This document shows, in pieces, positions 41,114-53,984 of a DNA stretch of 64,000 bases. The notes under the pieces are model-generated. The model had not been told where the DNA came from. It saw only the letters and a program-made list of their open reading frames with translations, and ran no database searches. How positions within the stretch are numbered: position 1 is the first letter of the stretch; every line of letters begins with the position of its first letter. A program made the translations under genes and the position numbers. The DNA lies in the NCBI RefSeq assembly GCF_000247815.1, contig NC_021685.1:18019972-18083971 (forward strand), given 5' to 3'. Source of the DNA: Ficedula albicollis. Lineage: Eukaryota; Chordata; Aves; Passeriformes; Muscicapidae.

Positions 41114-42072
41114 CGGAGGGTGCACACGAGCTGTGTGAGCGCCCAGCTGCTCCGCAGGGCACAGCCTGCAGCGCCCAGCTCTCTGCCAGCTCTGGGCAGA
41201 CGCAGGGTCCCCAGCCCTCACCCCCAGCGTCCCCAGAGGCTGCTGCTGGCTCTGGTGGCGATTGCCACGGCAGCTCCAGGGTCAGATGGAGTCACACACA
41301 GGCAGCTCACCCAGACTTTCTCTCCAGAGTGCTTTAGGCACTGCCGTCAGCCGCGGGTTTCCAAGCAATCGCTCTCCATCAGCTCTTTGCCTTCCAGAGG
41401 AGTTGGGTCTCAGATCCCTGCTCTCAGCTTGCTCCTAGAGAGCCTCCCCACTGCCCACCTTTCTCTGGAGCCTCCCCGCTGCCCACCTCGCCCCGTGGGG
41501 ATCAGCCCTCCCCTGATGTCCCCCCACGGGCAGGCACCCCATGCAGGCTCTCCTGCAGTGCTGTGGTCCCCATAGCCTGTCCCCAGCCCAAAGACCTCCC
41601 CTCTCTGTCCCTGTGTCCCTGAGGCAGCTCTGCGAGTCAAGCCTGGGAATCTGGTTCGTTAGCTCTTGGCAATGCCATCCCCCCAAATGTCATGGCATGC
41701 AGAAATCTATGAAAACCAGAGGCCTGGGACATGTGTTTTTGTTTGTTTGCATGTGCCAACATTTCCAAGGGCTCAGAAATGTGTGCCTGTGAAAGCTGCG
41801 TGTGTGTTATTCATTTAGGATTATTTTCAGTCCTTATAATAGGAGGCTCATTTTATCCTTTTGAAAGCTCTCGAGCAGAGATGATCACAGCCCAAAAGCC
41901 TGCCATGGCTGTAAACAACATCCAAGCTCCACATCGCTGTCTCTCCTTGGAAAACGGTCCCACCAAGGAGTGGAAGGGTTTTCACTCTGTGCTCGTGTCA
42001 GATACACAGATAAAGAGGCAGCTCATTTCTCTAGACTCCTTTGTATACGCCAGCCAAGATTTTTACATTCTG

Positions 42073-42110
42073 ATTCATGCAAATCCGATCATCTGATCAA
42101 AGTAACATGT
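42073..42110. promoter_or_regulatory. Octamer (ATGCAAAT) plus TCF/LEF-like site, duplicated copy 1
   Basis: ATTCATGCAAATCCGATCAT is followed closely by CTGATCAAAG. ATGCAAAT is the perfect POU/Oct octamer and ATCAAAG is the core bound by TCF/LEF and related HMG factors. The identical sequence recurs at 43164-43201 in the second copy. Motif matches of this length can arise by chance. The regulatory role is inference. Confidence 0.3.
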
Positions 42111-42168
42111 GCTACCTCCCAGGAACTCAGGCCCTGCTGGCTGGGCCACGGCCCATCCCTCGCACACC

Positions 42169-42204
<36 letters not shown>

Positions 42205-43163
42205 CGGAGGGTGCACACGAGCTGTGTGAGCGCCCAGCTGCTCCGCAGGGCACAGCCTGCAGCGCCCAGCTCTCTGCCAGCTCTGGGCAGACGCAGGGCC
42301 CCCAGCCCTCACCCCCAGCGTCCCCAGAGGCTGCTGCTGGCTCTGGTGGCGATTGCCACGGCAGCTCCAGGGTCAGATGGAGTCACACACAGGCAGCTCA
42401 CCCAGACTTTCTCTCCAGAGTGCTTTAGGCACTGCCGTCACCCGCGGGTTTCCAAGCAATCGCTCTCCATCAGCTCTTTGCCTTCCAGAGGAGTTGGGTC
42501 TCAGATCCCTGCTCTCAGCTTGCTCCTAGAGAGCCTCCCCACTGCCCACCTTTCTCTGGAGCCTCCCCGCTGCCCACCTCGCCCCGTGGGGATCAGCCCT
42601 CCCCTGATGTCCCCCCACGGGCAGGCACCCCATGCAGGCTCTCCTGCAGTGCTGTGGTCCCCATAGCCTGTCCCCAGCCCAAAGACCTCCCCTCTCTGTC
42701 CCTGTGTCCCTGAGGCAGCTCTGCGAGTCAAGCCTGGGAATCTGGTTCGTTAGCTCTTGGCAATGCCATCCCCCCAAATGTCATGGCATGCAGAAATCTA
42801 TGAAAACCAGAGGCCTGGGACATGTGTTTTTGTTTGTTTGCATGTGCCAACATTTCCAAGGGCTCAGAAATGTGTGCCTGTGAAAGCTGCGTGTGTGTTA
42901 TTCATTTAGGATTATTTTCAGTCCTTATAATAGGAGGCTCATTTTATCCTTTTGAAAGCTCTCGAGCAGAGATGATCACAGCCCAAAAGCCTGCCATGGC
43001 TGTAAACAACATCCAAGCTCCACATCGCTGTCTCTCCTTGGAAAACGGTCCCACCAAGGAGTGGAAGGGTTTTCACTCTGTGCTCGTGTCAGATACACAG
43101 ATAAAGAGGCAGCTCATTTCTCTAGACTCCTTTGTATACGCCAGCCAAGATTTTTACATTCTG

Positions 43164-43201
43164 ATTCATGCAAATCCGATCATCTGATCAAAGTAACATG
43201 T
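43164..43201. promoter_or_regulatory. Octamer plus TCF/LEF-like site, duplicated copy 2
   Basis: Identical to 42073-42110, carried by the second copy of the 1091-bp duplication. Confidence 0.3.
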
Positions 43202-43259
43202 GCTACCTCCCAGGAACTCAGGCCCTGCTGGCTGGGCCACGGCCCATCCCTCGCACACC

Positions 43260-43637
43260 ATTGCTTCCCTCTGGCTCCTGGCTGCTTCCTCCGGCCTCAC
43301 ACACAAATCCCTCTGGCCAGCAGCTCCAGGCTTGTGCCGTGGTCACCTCCCAGCTGGCCACCGTGGGCTCTGCTCCCAGCCAGCTCCAAACTGGCGACCA
43401 CAAGGGCTGGTGACTCTGCACAGCCTCACAACACGCTGGGACAGCCCTTCCCTGCACCCTTGCTGCTCCATGCCAGAGTTTCTGGTGGCACCTCTCTCCT
43501 GGGTAGTCATCATGGTGTACCCCAAAACGGGCACATGTCTCTGGATCCCTAAGCTGCGAAGTTTTGGGGTGAAATTTCTCAGTTACAAATTTCTCCCATG
43601 ATTGCCGTAGCTCATCGCATTCACTCGGGACAAAAGC
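43260..43637. other. Spacer between two duplications
   Basis: Mixed sequence, no recognisable feature. Confidence 0.5.
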
Positions 43638-44095
43638 AGGTTCAGAATTTCCTCTTCTTCTTCTTCTTCTTCTTCAAAAAACATGGTCCTTCCAAGACTG
43701 GGATTGCACAAGGCACTGAAAACGCATGCCCAGGGAGGAAGAAGCCCCCAGCTGGGAAGGGGAGCGCCAGCATCACCTGCAGTGCTTTCCCCAGCTGGGC
43801 CAGGCTGTCCTGCACCCGGGACATCCCTCGCACACACCACGAAGGTTCAGAATTTCCTCTTCTTCTTCTTCTTTTTCTTCTTCAAAAAACATGGCCAGAA
43901 TTTCCTCTTCTTCTTCTTCTTCTTCTTCAAAAAACATGGTCCTTCCAAGACTGGGATTGCACAAGGCACTGAAAACGCATGCCCAGGGAGGAAGAAGCCC
44001 CCAGCTGGGAAGGGGAGCGCCAGCATCACCTGCAGTGCTTTCCCCAGCTGGGCCAGGCTGTCCTGCACCCGGGACATCCCTCGCACACACCACGA
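43638..44095. repeat. TTC-rich compound duplication, period 253
   Basis: Structure M-U-M-M-U. M is a module starting CAGAATTTCC, with a (TTC)n tract and AAAAAACATGG (near 43642-43686, 43847-43893 and 43894-43939; the middle one has a TTTTTC interruption). U is a 156-bp block (43687-43842 and 43940-44095) that looks identical in both places. The end of U (CATCCCTCGCACAC) shares a phrase with the end of the 1091-bp duplication. Confidence 0.92.
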
Positions 44096-46931
44096 GCCGG
44101 GATGCCCGCGCTGCTGAACCCGGGAGGAAACTCCCAGCAGAGGCTTTGCTGCGGTTACACCTCCTGTTATTCCTGGCCGCTGCGGTTGTTTTTTTCAAAA
44201 CAAAGGCAGTGTTTTCTATGCTTTAGGCCTGAGCAGACCAATTCATCTCTCTTTAGATGGGTTTGATGTGGCTTGGGAAACTCAAGGGGTTGTTTTCCAA
44301 GCCCAGCATAACTCACTTATGTTTCCTGTGGCTCAGCCACGGGTCCTCCAGCCTGGCAGGCACTGGGATGTGCAGACAGCTCCCCTTTAGTCTGCTCCAA
44401 GGCTGGGAACCAGCCCTTGCCCAGGCAGGTGTCAGCCACCTTCACGCTGCACTGCTTGGACTAAACTTTCCGTGATTTTCTGACTAGAAACGAGTCCCGC
44501 CCACAACAAACACAGTCAGGCACTGGCCAGCACCAGCCCAGAGCTCACAGCTTGGCTTGTCTGTGTCAGCAACCACGAAATCCATGGGTCTTGGTGACCA
44601 CGGAGCCCCCAGTATGTGCCAGGCCTTGCCAAGGGACGGGGACTCTGTGGAGGATGCTCAGAGTGTAGGGCATCTCCTTGGGCTGTCACTGCAAACACAG
44701 GCACTGCAAACTTAAAATGCCAAAGGAGAAAGGAAGCAGTGTTCTGAGCTTTGCTCCCATCAGCCGGGGCTCAGCCTCGGATAAAAGGAGGGGCAGAAGG
44801 AGGGCAGCAGGAATGGGTGGGACAGGGAGAAGGTCTGGGCTCTGCACCCATCCATGGGCTCCAGAAAAGGGCCCAGGGCCTCAGCGAGTGGAGAGATGCA
44901 GCATGTGCTAAAGCAACAGAAAACTGCCATAGGACTGAAGGTTCAGTGCGGGGCTCAAATCAATACCAACTGACAAATAGGCAACGGAGACTTTTTTACA
45001 CATCACCTAGCTGTTTTTTACTTTCAAAACTCCTATTTCTCTTTTTTCCCCTCTATGAAATCACATGTATTTAAAGAAATTAAAGAAATCCTTAATGGAG
45101 TGAACGAAATGTCTCCGGTAAACTCAAATCACTCCACTCAGAACTTTGTCTCACTTAAAAAGAAAAAAAGTTTCAGTTTGACCTGGTTTTTCCTCCCTAA
45201 TTTTTCAGCTCACACTGTTGGAAATAACAGTCTACATAGGTTACATCATTTGTGAGGAATCTCCTCTCATCTGTCTCCAAATGAATAACAACAAACATTC
45301 AAAAAATAATTGAAGTTTTATATATATCCCTTGGCCATTCAGGTGGTATGGCTGGCACGAGACATAGGCACTTTAAACAGCTGTTGTGAATCTTAAGTAT
45401 AAACTTCCACCCTTTGGCACAGCACCAGGAAATTCTGCATAGGAATATACCTGCTCTGCCTGGCAGCAGACACAGCCCTCGGCGTTTAATACCTTGAGAG
45501 TGGACACAGAGAGAGAAAAGATGTTTTCCTGGGGACACGGAGAGAGAAAACCTGTTTTCCTGGGGACAGCCCTGCTTTGTGTGACCCTTTTCCCTCTGCT
45601 GGATGAGCGTGGCTGAGCAGGGCTCAGAGGAGTGCACACACACACAGAGCTCCTCTTCCTCCTGCATCACCAGATACTCGTGTTGTAGAGACCCAGTGGT
45701 CTAAAACATCCCATCCACCACTACGCACACACATCTTCACCTATCCCAACCTCATTTCTCAGAGGTAGGCATGGTAACACAGTGTGCTCAGGAGCCAAAG
45801 TAACCCATGTTTTCTGTTACCCAACCTGTCCCGCCCAGAGCTGACTCCAATTGCTCAGTCAGATCTTCTCCAGCTGGAGTCTAAAACAGGCTGAAATCCT
45901 GTTCCACTGCTATTGTGAAAGTACAGAGACACCAAATGGAGCAGAGAATCAGGGAAAGCTGATGGGCACCACCAGGCACAGGGTACAGAACACCACCCCT
46001 ACACCTACATGTGTGCCTGCCAAGCCTTGCTCCAAATCAAACCAATAAAGCAGGGTAGTGGTGTAAGTGTGCCTGCTCAGAGCTCCACACACCCTAATGC
46101 CATCACAGTGTGTTATGTCCCTTGCTCTTGAGGAGAATCCCAGAACAGCAGTTGAATCCTCATTAACAATCTTCCATTATAAAGTAAATCAAACACAAAT
46201 CCTTCATGGGAAATCTCAGCTCAGATTCAGGGCGACTGAAGAGTTTCTGAAAGGACAAAATGAGGTTAAACACCACAGACAAGCTGACAAGCTCCTTCTC
46301 TGCTCTGTCCAGCCACCTCTAACCCCTAAGCAGCCCCTGGCCCGAGCCCAAGCACAGGCAGGGCAGCAGTACCACGTGCTGCTGGGCACAGGATGCATTT
46401 CCCCTATTTCTGTTCAGTCCTTGAATGTCTCCTACCCAGAGCACCCTTCTGTCCAACGTGAAGCTCCTCCGAAGGGTACCTGGTGTGATTACTTCTCACC
46501 TTTGCCCCTGCTTTTGCTGTTACTAAAGCCTGGAAGCAGATGTTCAAATACAAACACTTAACGTGCACCATCAGCCAACAAATGCCTCCAGCATCACCTC
46601 ACCCAGGTGAGCACCAACCTCCTCACCACACTGCCTTGCCACAGCCTGAGGAACCTTTCCCTCTGCTTACAGGAAATGCTTCTGAAAACCAATGAGGGAC
46701 AGAGGCCCCTGCTGCACACCAGTTGTATGGCCCCTCCCTCCCATGAGCCAATGTACCGCAGTGGGACAGGGAGAAGATCCTCCCTGGTTGCTCCCAGCCT
46801 CAATCTGGAAGAGGAGATCCCTTCTGGCCAGACTTCTCCAGCCTTTACTGCCCTCACCCCTTCGGATTTCTCCAGTGGCAAACAAACCCTGTCATTCTAA
46901 CAGTGAAACCATCAGGGCCATGGGCCATGGC
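44096..46931. other. Intergenic sequence without supported features
   Basis: Mixed sequence. Frames such as 46067-46561 (plus, 164 codons) have no recognisable domain and no splice context. Confidence 0.5.
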
Positions 46932-47047
46932 AATATTTCAAGGAGAAAAAAGGCACCCATAAAACCTTCCTCACTCTGGGAATCAACCGGAATATTTCAA
47001 GGAGAAAAAAGGCACCCATAAACCTTCCTCACTCTGGGAATCAACTG
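46932..47047. repeat. 59-bp tandem duplication
   Basis: A unit starting AATATTTCAAGGAGAAAAAA at 46932 is repeated at 46991. The copies differ by one base in the CATAAAACC/CATAAACC run and a final CCGG/CTGA. Confidence 0.9.
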
Positions 47048-47597
47048 AGTGTCTCCTCTTGGAGGTACTAACACAGCAGATCTCCAGCTGCTCCCAATGC
47101 TCCACCCCAGCATCTTCTGAACTTTCCCCAAGTCCTTCCCACATGAATCAATCTGAAGACAAAGCTGGCAAAGCCTTCCAGCCCCCACCAACCAATTCCA
47201 CCATGGGTCCTGCTCCTGTGCTTGTCTCCAGGTGCCCAGGAGAGCAGCTCCCAGTAATCCCCTGGGACAGGAGGGACTCCCTGGCATGAGGCATCACCTG
47301 CACAGCTGCCCAGCTCCTCCTGGAGCAGCGTGGAGTGGCCCTGCTTAGCACTGCTCATTTTTCTCCAGGCTTGCAAAGTTTGGAGATTGGTTCAGATAAG
47401 CATCCTCAAGCTTGCATGCTTATCTGCACCATCTCCCAAACAGCTTTGATCTGCAGGATTTGGCTGCAGCTCTCAAAGTTATCTTGGGAAAGCTTGTTCT
47501 GGGGAGAGTCATTCTCCTGATTAACAAGAAAAAGCTTTCTTAGTGGCTTTGAGCATTTCCAGCCCTGGCTGTAACCAGGGAGTGCAGCCATGTCTGC

Positions 47598-47785
47598 ACA
47601 TGGAGAGAAGGCAAAGCCAAGTGAGCGCCTCCTTCCTTACAGCTCCACTTGGGCTCCATTGCCATTCCAGCTACAATGGAGAGAAGGCAAAGCCAAGTGA
47701 GCGCCTCCTTACAGCTCCACCTGGGCTCCATTGCCATTCCAGCTACAATCCTTGGGCTCCATTGCCATTCCAGCTACAATGTGAG
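47598..47785. repeat. About 75-bp repeat, 2.4 copies
   Basis: A unit starting GGAGAGAAGGCAAAGCCAAG and ending CATTGCCATTCCAGCTACAA occurs at 47601 and 47678, followed by a truncated third copy (CTTGGGCTCCATTGCCATTC, 47752-47780). The first copy has a 4-base TTCC insertion. Confidence 0.88.
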
Positions 47786-49217
<1,432 letters not shown>

Positions 49218-49385
49218 CCCTCTGGGGATATGCTTCAGAAGTTGTCCTTTCCAAAAAAAAAAAAAGCAAAATAAGCACCTGTGTGTCATCAACAACAAGA
49301 AGTCAATTTAAATAGAGCAGTTCATTTCATTTTTCAAGTCACAATAAATCCCGAACAGCTTTCCCCAGCATTTGCCATCTAGTCT

Positions 49386-49543
49386 TTTATTAATTTTTTT
49401 TATTTTTATTTTTTTTTAAACACAATGTACAAAAATAGAGCTTCTTCCTTATTTTTAATGTAAAAATATTCCTCTGGTGCAGTTTTTTTTGTTTTTTTTT
49501 TTCTTTTTGTGGTTTCTTATTGTGACACTGTTTTTGTCTGTTT
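49386..49543 (-). other. FGF18: FGF18 3' untranslated region with three candidate poly(A) signals
   Basis: Downstream of the stop codon the transcript strand is A/T-rich, with runs of A and a segment containing TTGTACATTGTG followed by an A-rich stretch, similar to what I recall of mammalian FGF18 3'UTRs. AATAAA hexamers on the minus strand lie at 49410-49405, 49404-49399 and 49391-49386, the first about 133 nt after the stop. More TTTATT motifs (plus strand) lie at about 48806-48822 beyond a poly-T/poly-C/poly-T block. The true cleavage site cannot be decided here, and the UTR may extend past 49386. Confidence 0.6.
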
Positions 49544-49810
49544 TTAGCTGGGGTTGGTGGGTCGTATTCTCTTAGTCCTCTTGGTGACTGTTGTGTACTT
49601 GAAAGGTTTCTGTATCTCCATTTGCCCCTTTGGGTATCTCTTCATAAAGTGTACATCTTGCTGGTTTTCCCGGGTCTTGGGCCCTTTCCGTGGCCTCCCT
49701 TTTTTGGTGAATCCAACATACCAGCCTGAGTATTTCGCAGACATCAGTGCCGTGTAGTTGTTTTCTAGGACTTTTTCAATGAAGACACACTCCTTACTGG
49801 TGCCATCAGG
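49544..49810 (-). CDS. FGF18: FGF18 terminal coding exon (C-terminal 88 residues, partial gene)
   Basis: Seen: reading the minus strand from 49810, an open frame of 88 codons ends in TAA at 49546-49544. It starts [20 protein letters not shown] and ends with a basic tail [12 protein letters not shown]. Known: this matches the C-terminal part of the FGF8/17/18 subfamily, closest to FGF18, a secreted heparin-binding growth factor signalling through FGF receptors in bone, cartilage and lung development. FGF18 is usually 207 residues, so the exon would be residues 120-207. The NYT sequon at exon residue 18 would be residue 137, a known glycosylation position. The stretch [15 protein letters not shown] (exon residues 33-47) is the basic heparin-binding region of the beta-trefoil. 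The exon begins in phase 0 straight after an AG acceptor, as expected after the conserved GK of the preceding exon. From memory, human has PELQKPF and a THPA end where this has MEIQKPF and TNPS. The frame is intact. FGF8 and FGF17 have quite different tails, so FGF18 is near certain. Confidence 0.96.
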   Translation of the reverse strand, partial: PDGTSKECVFIEKVLENNYTALMSAKYSGWYVGFTKKGRPRKGPKTRENQQDVHFMKRYPKGQMEIQKPFKYTTVTKRTKRIRPTNPS

Positions 49811-49860
49811 CTGAAAAAGGGGGGTGGGGAAAAAAAAAGAAAAGAAAAAAATAAATAATC
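49811..49860 (-). other. FGF18: 3' splice site and polypyrimidine tract of the last FGF18 intron
   Basis: On the minus strand the bases just before the exon read CCCCACCCCCCTTTTTCAG, preceded by about 25 more nucleotides that are almost all T and C. This is a strong polypyrimidine tract ending in the AG at 49812-49811. It fixes the exon start at 49810 even though the reading frame stays open upstream to 49936; the extra upstream residues (a run of Phe, Ser and Ile) are intronic. Confidence 0.9.
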
Positions 49861-50600
49861 CAAATGCAATCTCAGTGACCAAAACCCAATTTGGCATAAA
49901 TAAAATCATCACATCTGGACCTCTTTTTTGGTTCAAACATTGCTAATAAGAGCCATAACAAGCATCAGCTGAAATCGAATTTTTTTTTTAAAGCATGAAA
50001 GCGTGAGGTCATAATTTTTTTTTAATGCTCTTATCCAAGGGACGAAAAATTTTTCAAAGACAATAGTTAAGTTTATCCAGTCCAGTGCCTTCAACTGCAA
50101 GCAAAGCAAGACATCCAGCTTTGCTTTTTTCCATTAAGGAGAAAGGAGGAATTGAACTCGTGCCAGTGAAACATCATACTTAGTCAGAAGAAAACCCAAA
50201 CCCCAGAATCTCACGTGGCCCAAACAACAGCGTTTCCCCTTCTACCCCTCACTTCTGATGTTTCCTGAAATACCTTACGGACTTTCACCCACAACTACCC
50301 AAATCCCACTGAAATTATGGCAAGGCTCAGTCTAAGCCTCTCCAGCAGTTTGAAAGCTCTGCCCCAAGCGATCCCAGGGCAGCCCTGCAGATGGACCACA
50401 CGTGCTGCCCCAGGGCTGCTGGAGCCGCCGGGGCCCTGGGACTGGAGAGCCCTGAAGCCAAACTGGGCTCAGCTCAGCCTGGAGACCAGGACTACCAGAC
50501 CCAGACTGGCCCTGGGACACAGATCTCTGCATTCAGGACTCTCACACGGCACAGGCAGCACTGCAGCGAGTGACAGCATCACACAACTGCATCTTCAAGT

Positions 50601-50688
50601 CCTTGAGCACAAAGGAAAGTCTTCTCACCCAAACCCTCTGCCATCCTTGAGCACAAAGGAAAGTCTTCTCACCCAAACCCTCTGCCAG
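50601..50688. repeat. 44-bp tandem duplication
   Basis: A unit starting CCTTGAGCACAAAGGAAAGT at 50601 repeats at 50645 without visible differences. Confidence 0.9.
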
Positions 50689-53358
50689 AAACCATTTTGC
50701 CCTTGAACTGCTGAGTCCCTGATGCTGCACCTAGAATGTCACATGTCACATGCGCTCACACTCTGATTTATGCATCAGAAGATATTCAGAGTAGACACAG
50801 GACAAGCAGATATGAACCATCACACAGGACTCCATTTAACGCTCAGCAAAGCCAAAGGAAGGATTTCCATCACAGCCCAGTTCAGCTTCCCACTGAAATC
50901 AATGAGTTTTTCGGAACTGCAGACCCACGTTTGCTACATTAAACCCTGGCCAGCCACACCACACACTGTCAGACCCTCTCAGTCTTTAGCCATCCCACCC
51001 TGAGGGGAAGGGAAGCCACAGCAGGGTGAGCTGCTCAGCCCCAGCTCTGCCCAGGGGCGAGGAGCCACCCCTGCATGCTCACCATCCCTTCCCCAAGGAC
51101 AGCTCAGCCTGCCCTGCCAGGGAGCCATCCTAAACCGTGCTGCACTACCCCTGGGGAGTTTGCTACGGTTTGGGGGAGGGCAGGGGATCCTGCACAGGCT
51201 TCCCTGCAGCCCGGAGCCCCAAACACCCACAACTGGGGAACCATCGGGCACCTGACCCAGGCTGGAGGCAGCAAGAGAGGGAAGGATGGCTGGCATCAGC
51301 AGCCCCCAGGGCCAGCCACTCCTGCAGGGCTCAATCCTTTAGCAGAGCCGTGGTTCCATCCCTGTGACAGGAGGTGCTTGTTTTGTTTGATGTTTGCCCT
51401 GAAGTCAGCACTGCTCCCTCCTGCCTCAAGGCTTTCGGCGCCAGGGAAGGTCCCTTTAAGAGGGCAAATTCTGGCAACTTTTGCAGCAATTCTGCTAATC
51501 CAGGGCCTGCACAGGGGTTCTGCCTCAGGACCTGTAGTCTCCATCCTGGATAGGCACAAAGGTCCTCATTTTACCATCCACAACTGGAAGCTCACAAACG
51601 CTTTAATGAGCAGCAGAACTGGGCAAAGCTCAGTGATTCCAGTTCCTGGGGGTGTCATTCTCCAAGTCCTGAGTTTGATCAAAGCCACATGAGTGGCAAA
51701 GGGGGAAATCAGTCAACACCACAGGGTTCCACCAGATTTCAATGGGAAGCCATAAAACCAGCTCCAGGTTTCTCAGGGCTCAGCCCACTACAAACCCTTC
51801 CCCAGTGAGTGGAGAATTTTTAAACAATGCCATGGCTGGGATTCAAATCCACCCAAACCCAGGTGCCTGTGAACCGACCGGATCCATACCGCAGGGGGAG
51901 CAGGTAATTGCAAGGGCTGTTCCCCCCATGCTCGTGGAAAGGGACTGGATTTGAGCCCTGACCTCGTTGCTAGGAGAATTAAGGGGTTTTCATGCAATTT
52001 GGGAGGTTTCCGCTGGTACTGCAATGTCAGTTTTTCACGGAAAATGAAGACTGGAATGAAAAGAAAACGTGTGTAGGAGGGGGAACTTACTCTATTAATA
52101 ACAAAAAAGTATTTACTTATACCTTCAAATTTGCCAACAGAGCCTAAGACGGAGACAGGAGGTGGAGGAATAACAAGGTGCAACTTCAGGCCAACCTCAG
52201 GGCTAATTTGAAGTAAACAAGGTGCATGAGATAAAATAACTTCGTTCTGGAAGAGGAAGAGCTAAATGGTTTGATAACATGAAATAACAGCAACATTTAC
52301 AAGTACCTAGAGATAAATCAGGATAAGGACCTCACTTCCCCAAACAGAGCATTCCTGTATGTGCTAAGACACGTCACAGACACACAAATGATTTTCAAAT
52401 ACTGACAAGATAATTCTACAGTTTCTTTTATGATCCCCAATAGGATAAATCATCACACAATTTACCTACACCATGAAGAGCTGCAGCCACAGCAATCTGT
52501 TAGGGGAATAATCAATTTGTGAGCGTTTTCAGTAATTTTTAAGCATCAGGTGCTCAACATTTCAAATTTAATCAGTTCCCTATTTCAGCCATAGCAGATC
52601 ACTCCCTGGGTCTGTCAGCCATCCCCTCACTCCTCCAAAGAGAGGGGCTGAAAGAGAAAAGCTTTGGCCAAGCATCACTCCCTGCTCCAGCCACAGGCTC
52701 ACTCTTCCCCAGGAGCTGCTGGTGACGGAGCCAGGGCTGCCCCCTCCAGCAGCACCGCAGCTGGGAGCTCTGCCCAGCCACATTTCACACACGCTGCACT
52801 GGCAGGGATGGCCCTGCAGAGCACTCAAATAAAGACGTTCTTGAAAGCCCCAGAGCTGCACAGGGGCCGTCGGGCCCAGTCTGATGGTCTGGCCACAGGA
52901 CAGAGGAGGTCCCAGAGCCAGCCCCACATCCCTGTCCCCTCCACAGCAGCAGCGAGGGCTTCGTGTGCCCCCCATGTACCCCACCGGCTGCTCCTGCCCT
53001 TTGGCCTCTCCATCCCACTGGCAGCAGCTCCAGCCACGCTCCCTGCTCAGAGCAGGACACAGCAGAGGCACAACCCTGCTCCAGCAAAGGCTCTCTGCAA
53101 GTCACACACCACATTGTTGGTGTTGGCCCAGGACTGCTGCCTGGCCATGCAACAAGGCCATGCCACCCTGCAGGTCAGTTCTTTGCAAAGAAATCATTCA
53201 GAGCATGTTTTTGTTTAAACACACCCAACAGCTTTGGGAAGATGTGGTATCTGTTAGCCAAATTTCTGATGAATGCCTTTTAAAATGCCTGATCTAAAAG
53301 CCACCTTGCGGGGAAAGCTCTCGTGGTGCAGGGTGAAGGGAAAGCACAGCCTGAGCAG

Positions 53359-53575
53359 CACCAAGGGTGGCTCTGGCAGAGCATCCCCTGGAACATGGGC
53401 TGGGGAGCTGCACCAAGGGTGGCTCTGGCAGAGCATCCCCTGGAACACGGGCTGGGGAGCAGCACCAAGGATGGCTCTGGCAGAGCATCTCCTGGAACAT
53501 GGGCTGGGGAGCAGCACCAAGGGTGGCTCCAGCAGAGCATCCCCTGGAACATGGGCTGGGGAGCAGCCCCAGCAC
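53359..53575. repeat. 52-bp tandem repeat, about four copies
   Basis: Units start CACCAAGGGTGGCTCTGGCA at 53359, 53411, 53463 and 53515, with a degenerate fifth start near 53567. They differ by a few substitutions (AACATGG/AACACGG, GGCTCTGG/GGCTCCAG). Frames crossing it on both strands are not supported as genes. Confidence 0.92.
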
Positions 53576-53984
53576 TGGGGCACGCCCAGCACCAGGCTGG
53601 GACCCGGGTGGTGGCCGGGTTTGTGCAGAGCAGGGCTGGAGCAGCAGCACCCAGGGCTCACCCTGCACCCAGGGTTTGGGGAGTTCTGCACCCTGAGCCA
53701 GCTCCAGCCGCTTGCAGCTGAGGGCAGCAGAGCCGAGGGCTCGGAGCACACCGGGCTCACCAAGGAGCAGCCCCGATTGTTTGTGCAGAGCATTTGGCGA
53801 GGGGCTCTCCAGTCTTAAACGTGAAACATGTTGAACTGACACTAAAGCAGAATTAAGTGCCAAAGCATTTGCTGCTTCTACAATTACACTCTGGAGCGCT
53901 TTGGTGCTCCTGCTCTCCTTTTTATGACCCAACTTGGTCTTATTGTAGTTTGGCTTTCTCGTTTTAAGTTCTCCAAATGGAAAG

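Larger units (their letters stand above)
41081..43259. repeat. Near-identical 1091-bp tandem duplication
   Basis: Copy 1 (41081 to about 42167) and copy 2 (42168-43259) are direct repeats with period 1091. Each begins with a (GGCA)n tract (41083-41113 and 42170-42204; copy 2 has one more unit) and ends with CCCATCCCTCGCACACC. By eye the copies differ by only two base changes (GGTCCCC/GGCCCCC near 41209/42300; GTCAGCC/GTCACCC near 41348/42439). No recognised gene lies inside. The last 150 bases of each copy are AT-richer and hold an octamer-like word. Confidence 0.94.

Noticed and set aside
49811..49936. Upstream extension of the FGF18 frame to a Met at 49936
   Set aside because: This is intronic: a canonical polypyrimidine tract and AG end at 49811, and the extra residues are absent from the family.
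51075..51692. 205-codon plus-strand frame in the presumed FGF18 intron
   Set aside because: GC-rich chance frame with no motif; opposite to the FGF18 strand and without splice or promoter support.
52580..53932. Long overlapping frames on both strands (163-212 codons)
   Set aside because: Partly the 52-bp repeat, partly GC-rich chance frames; both strands equally open.
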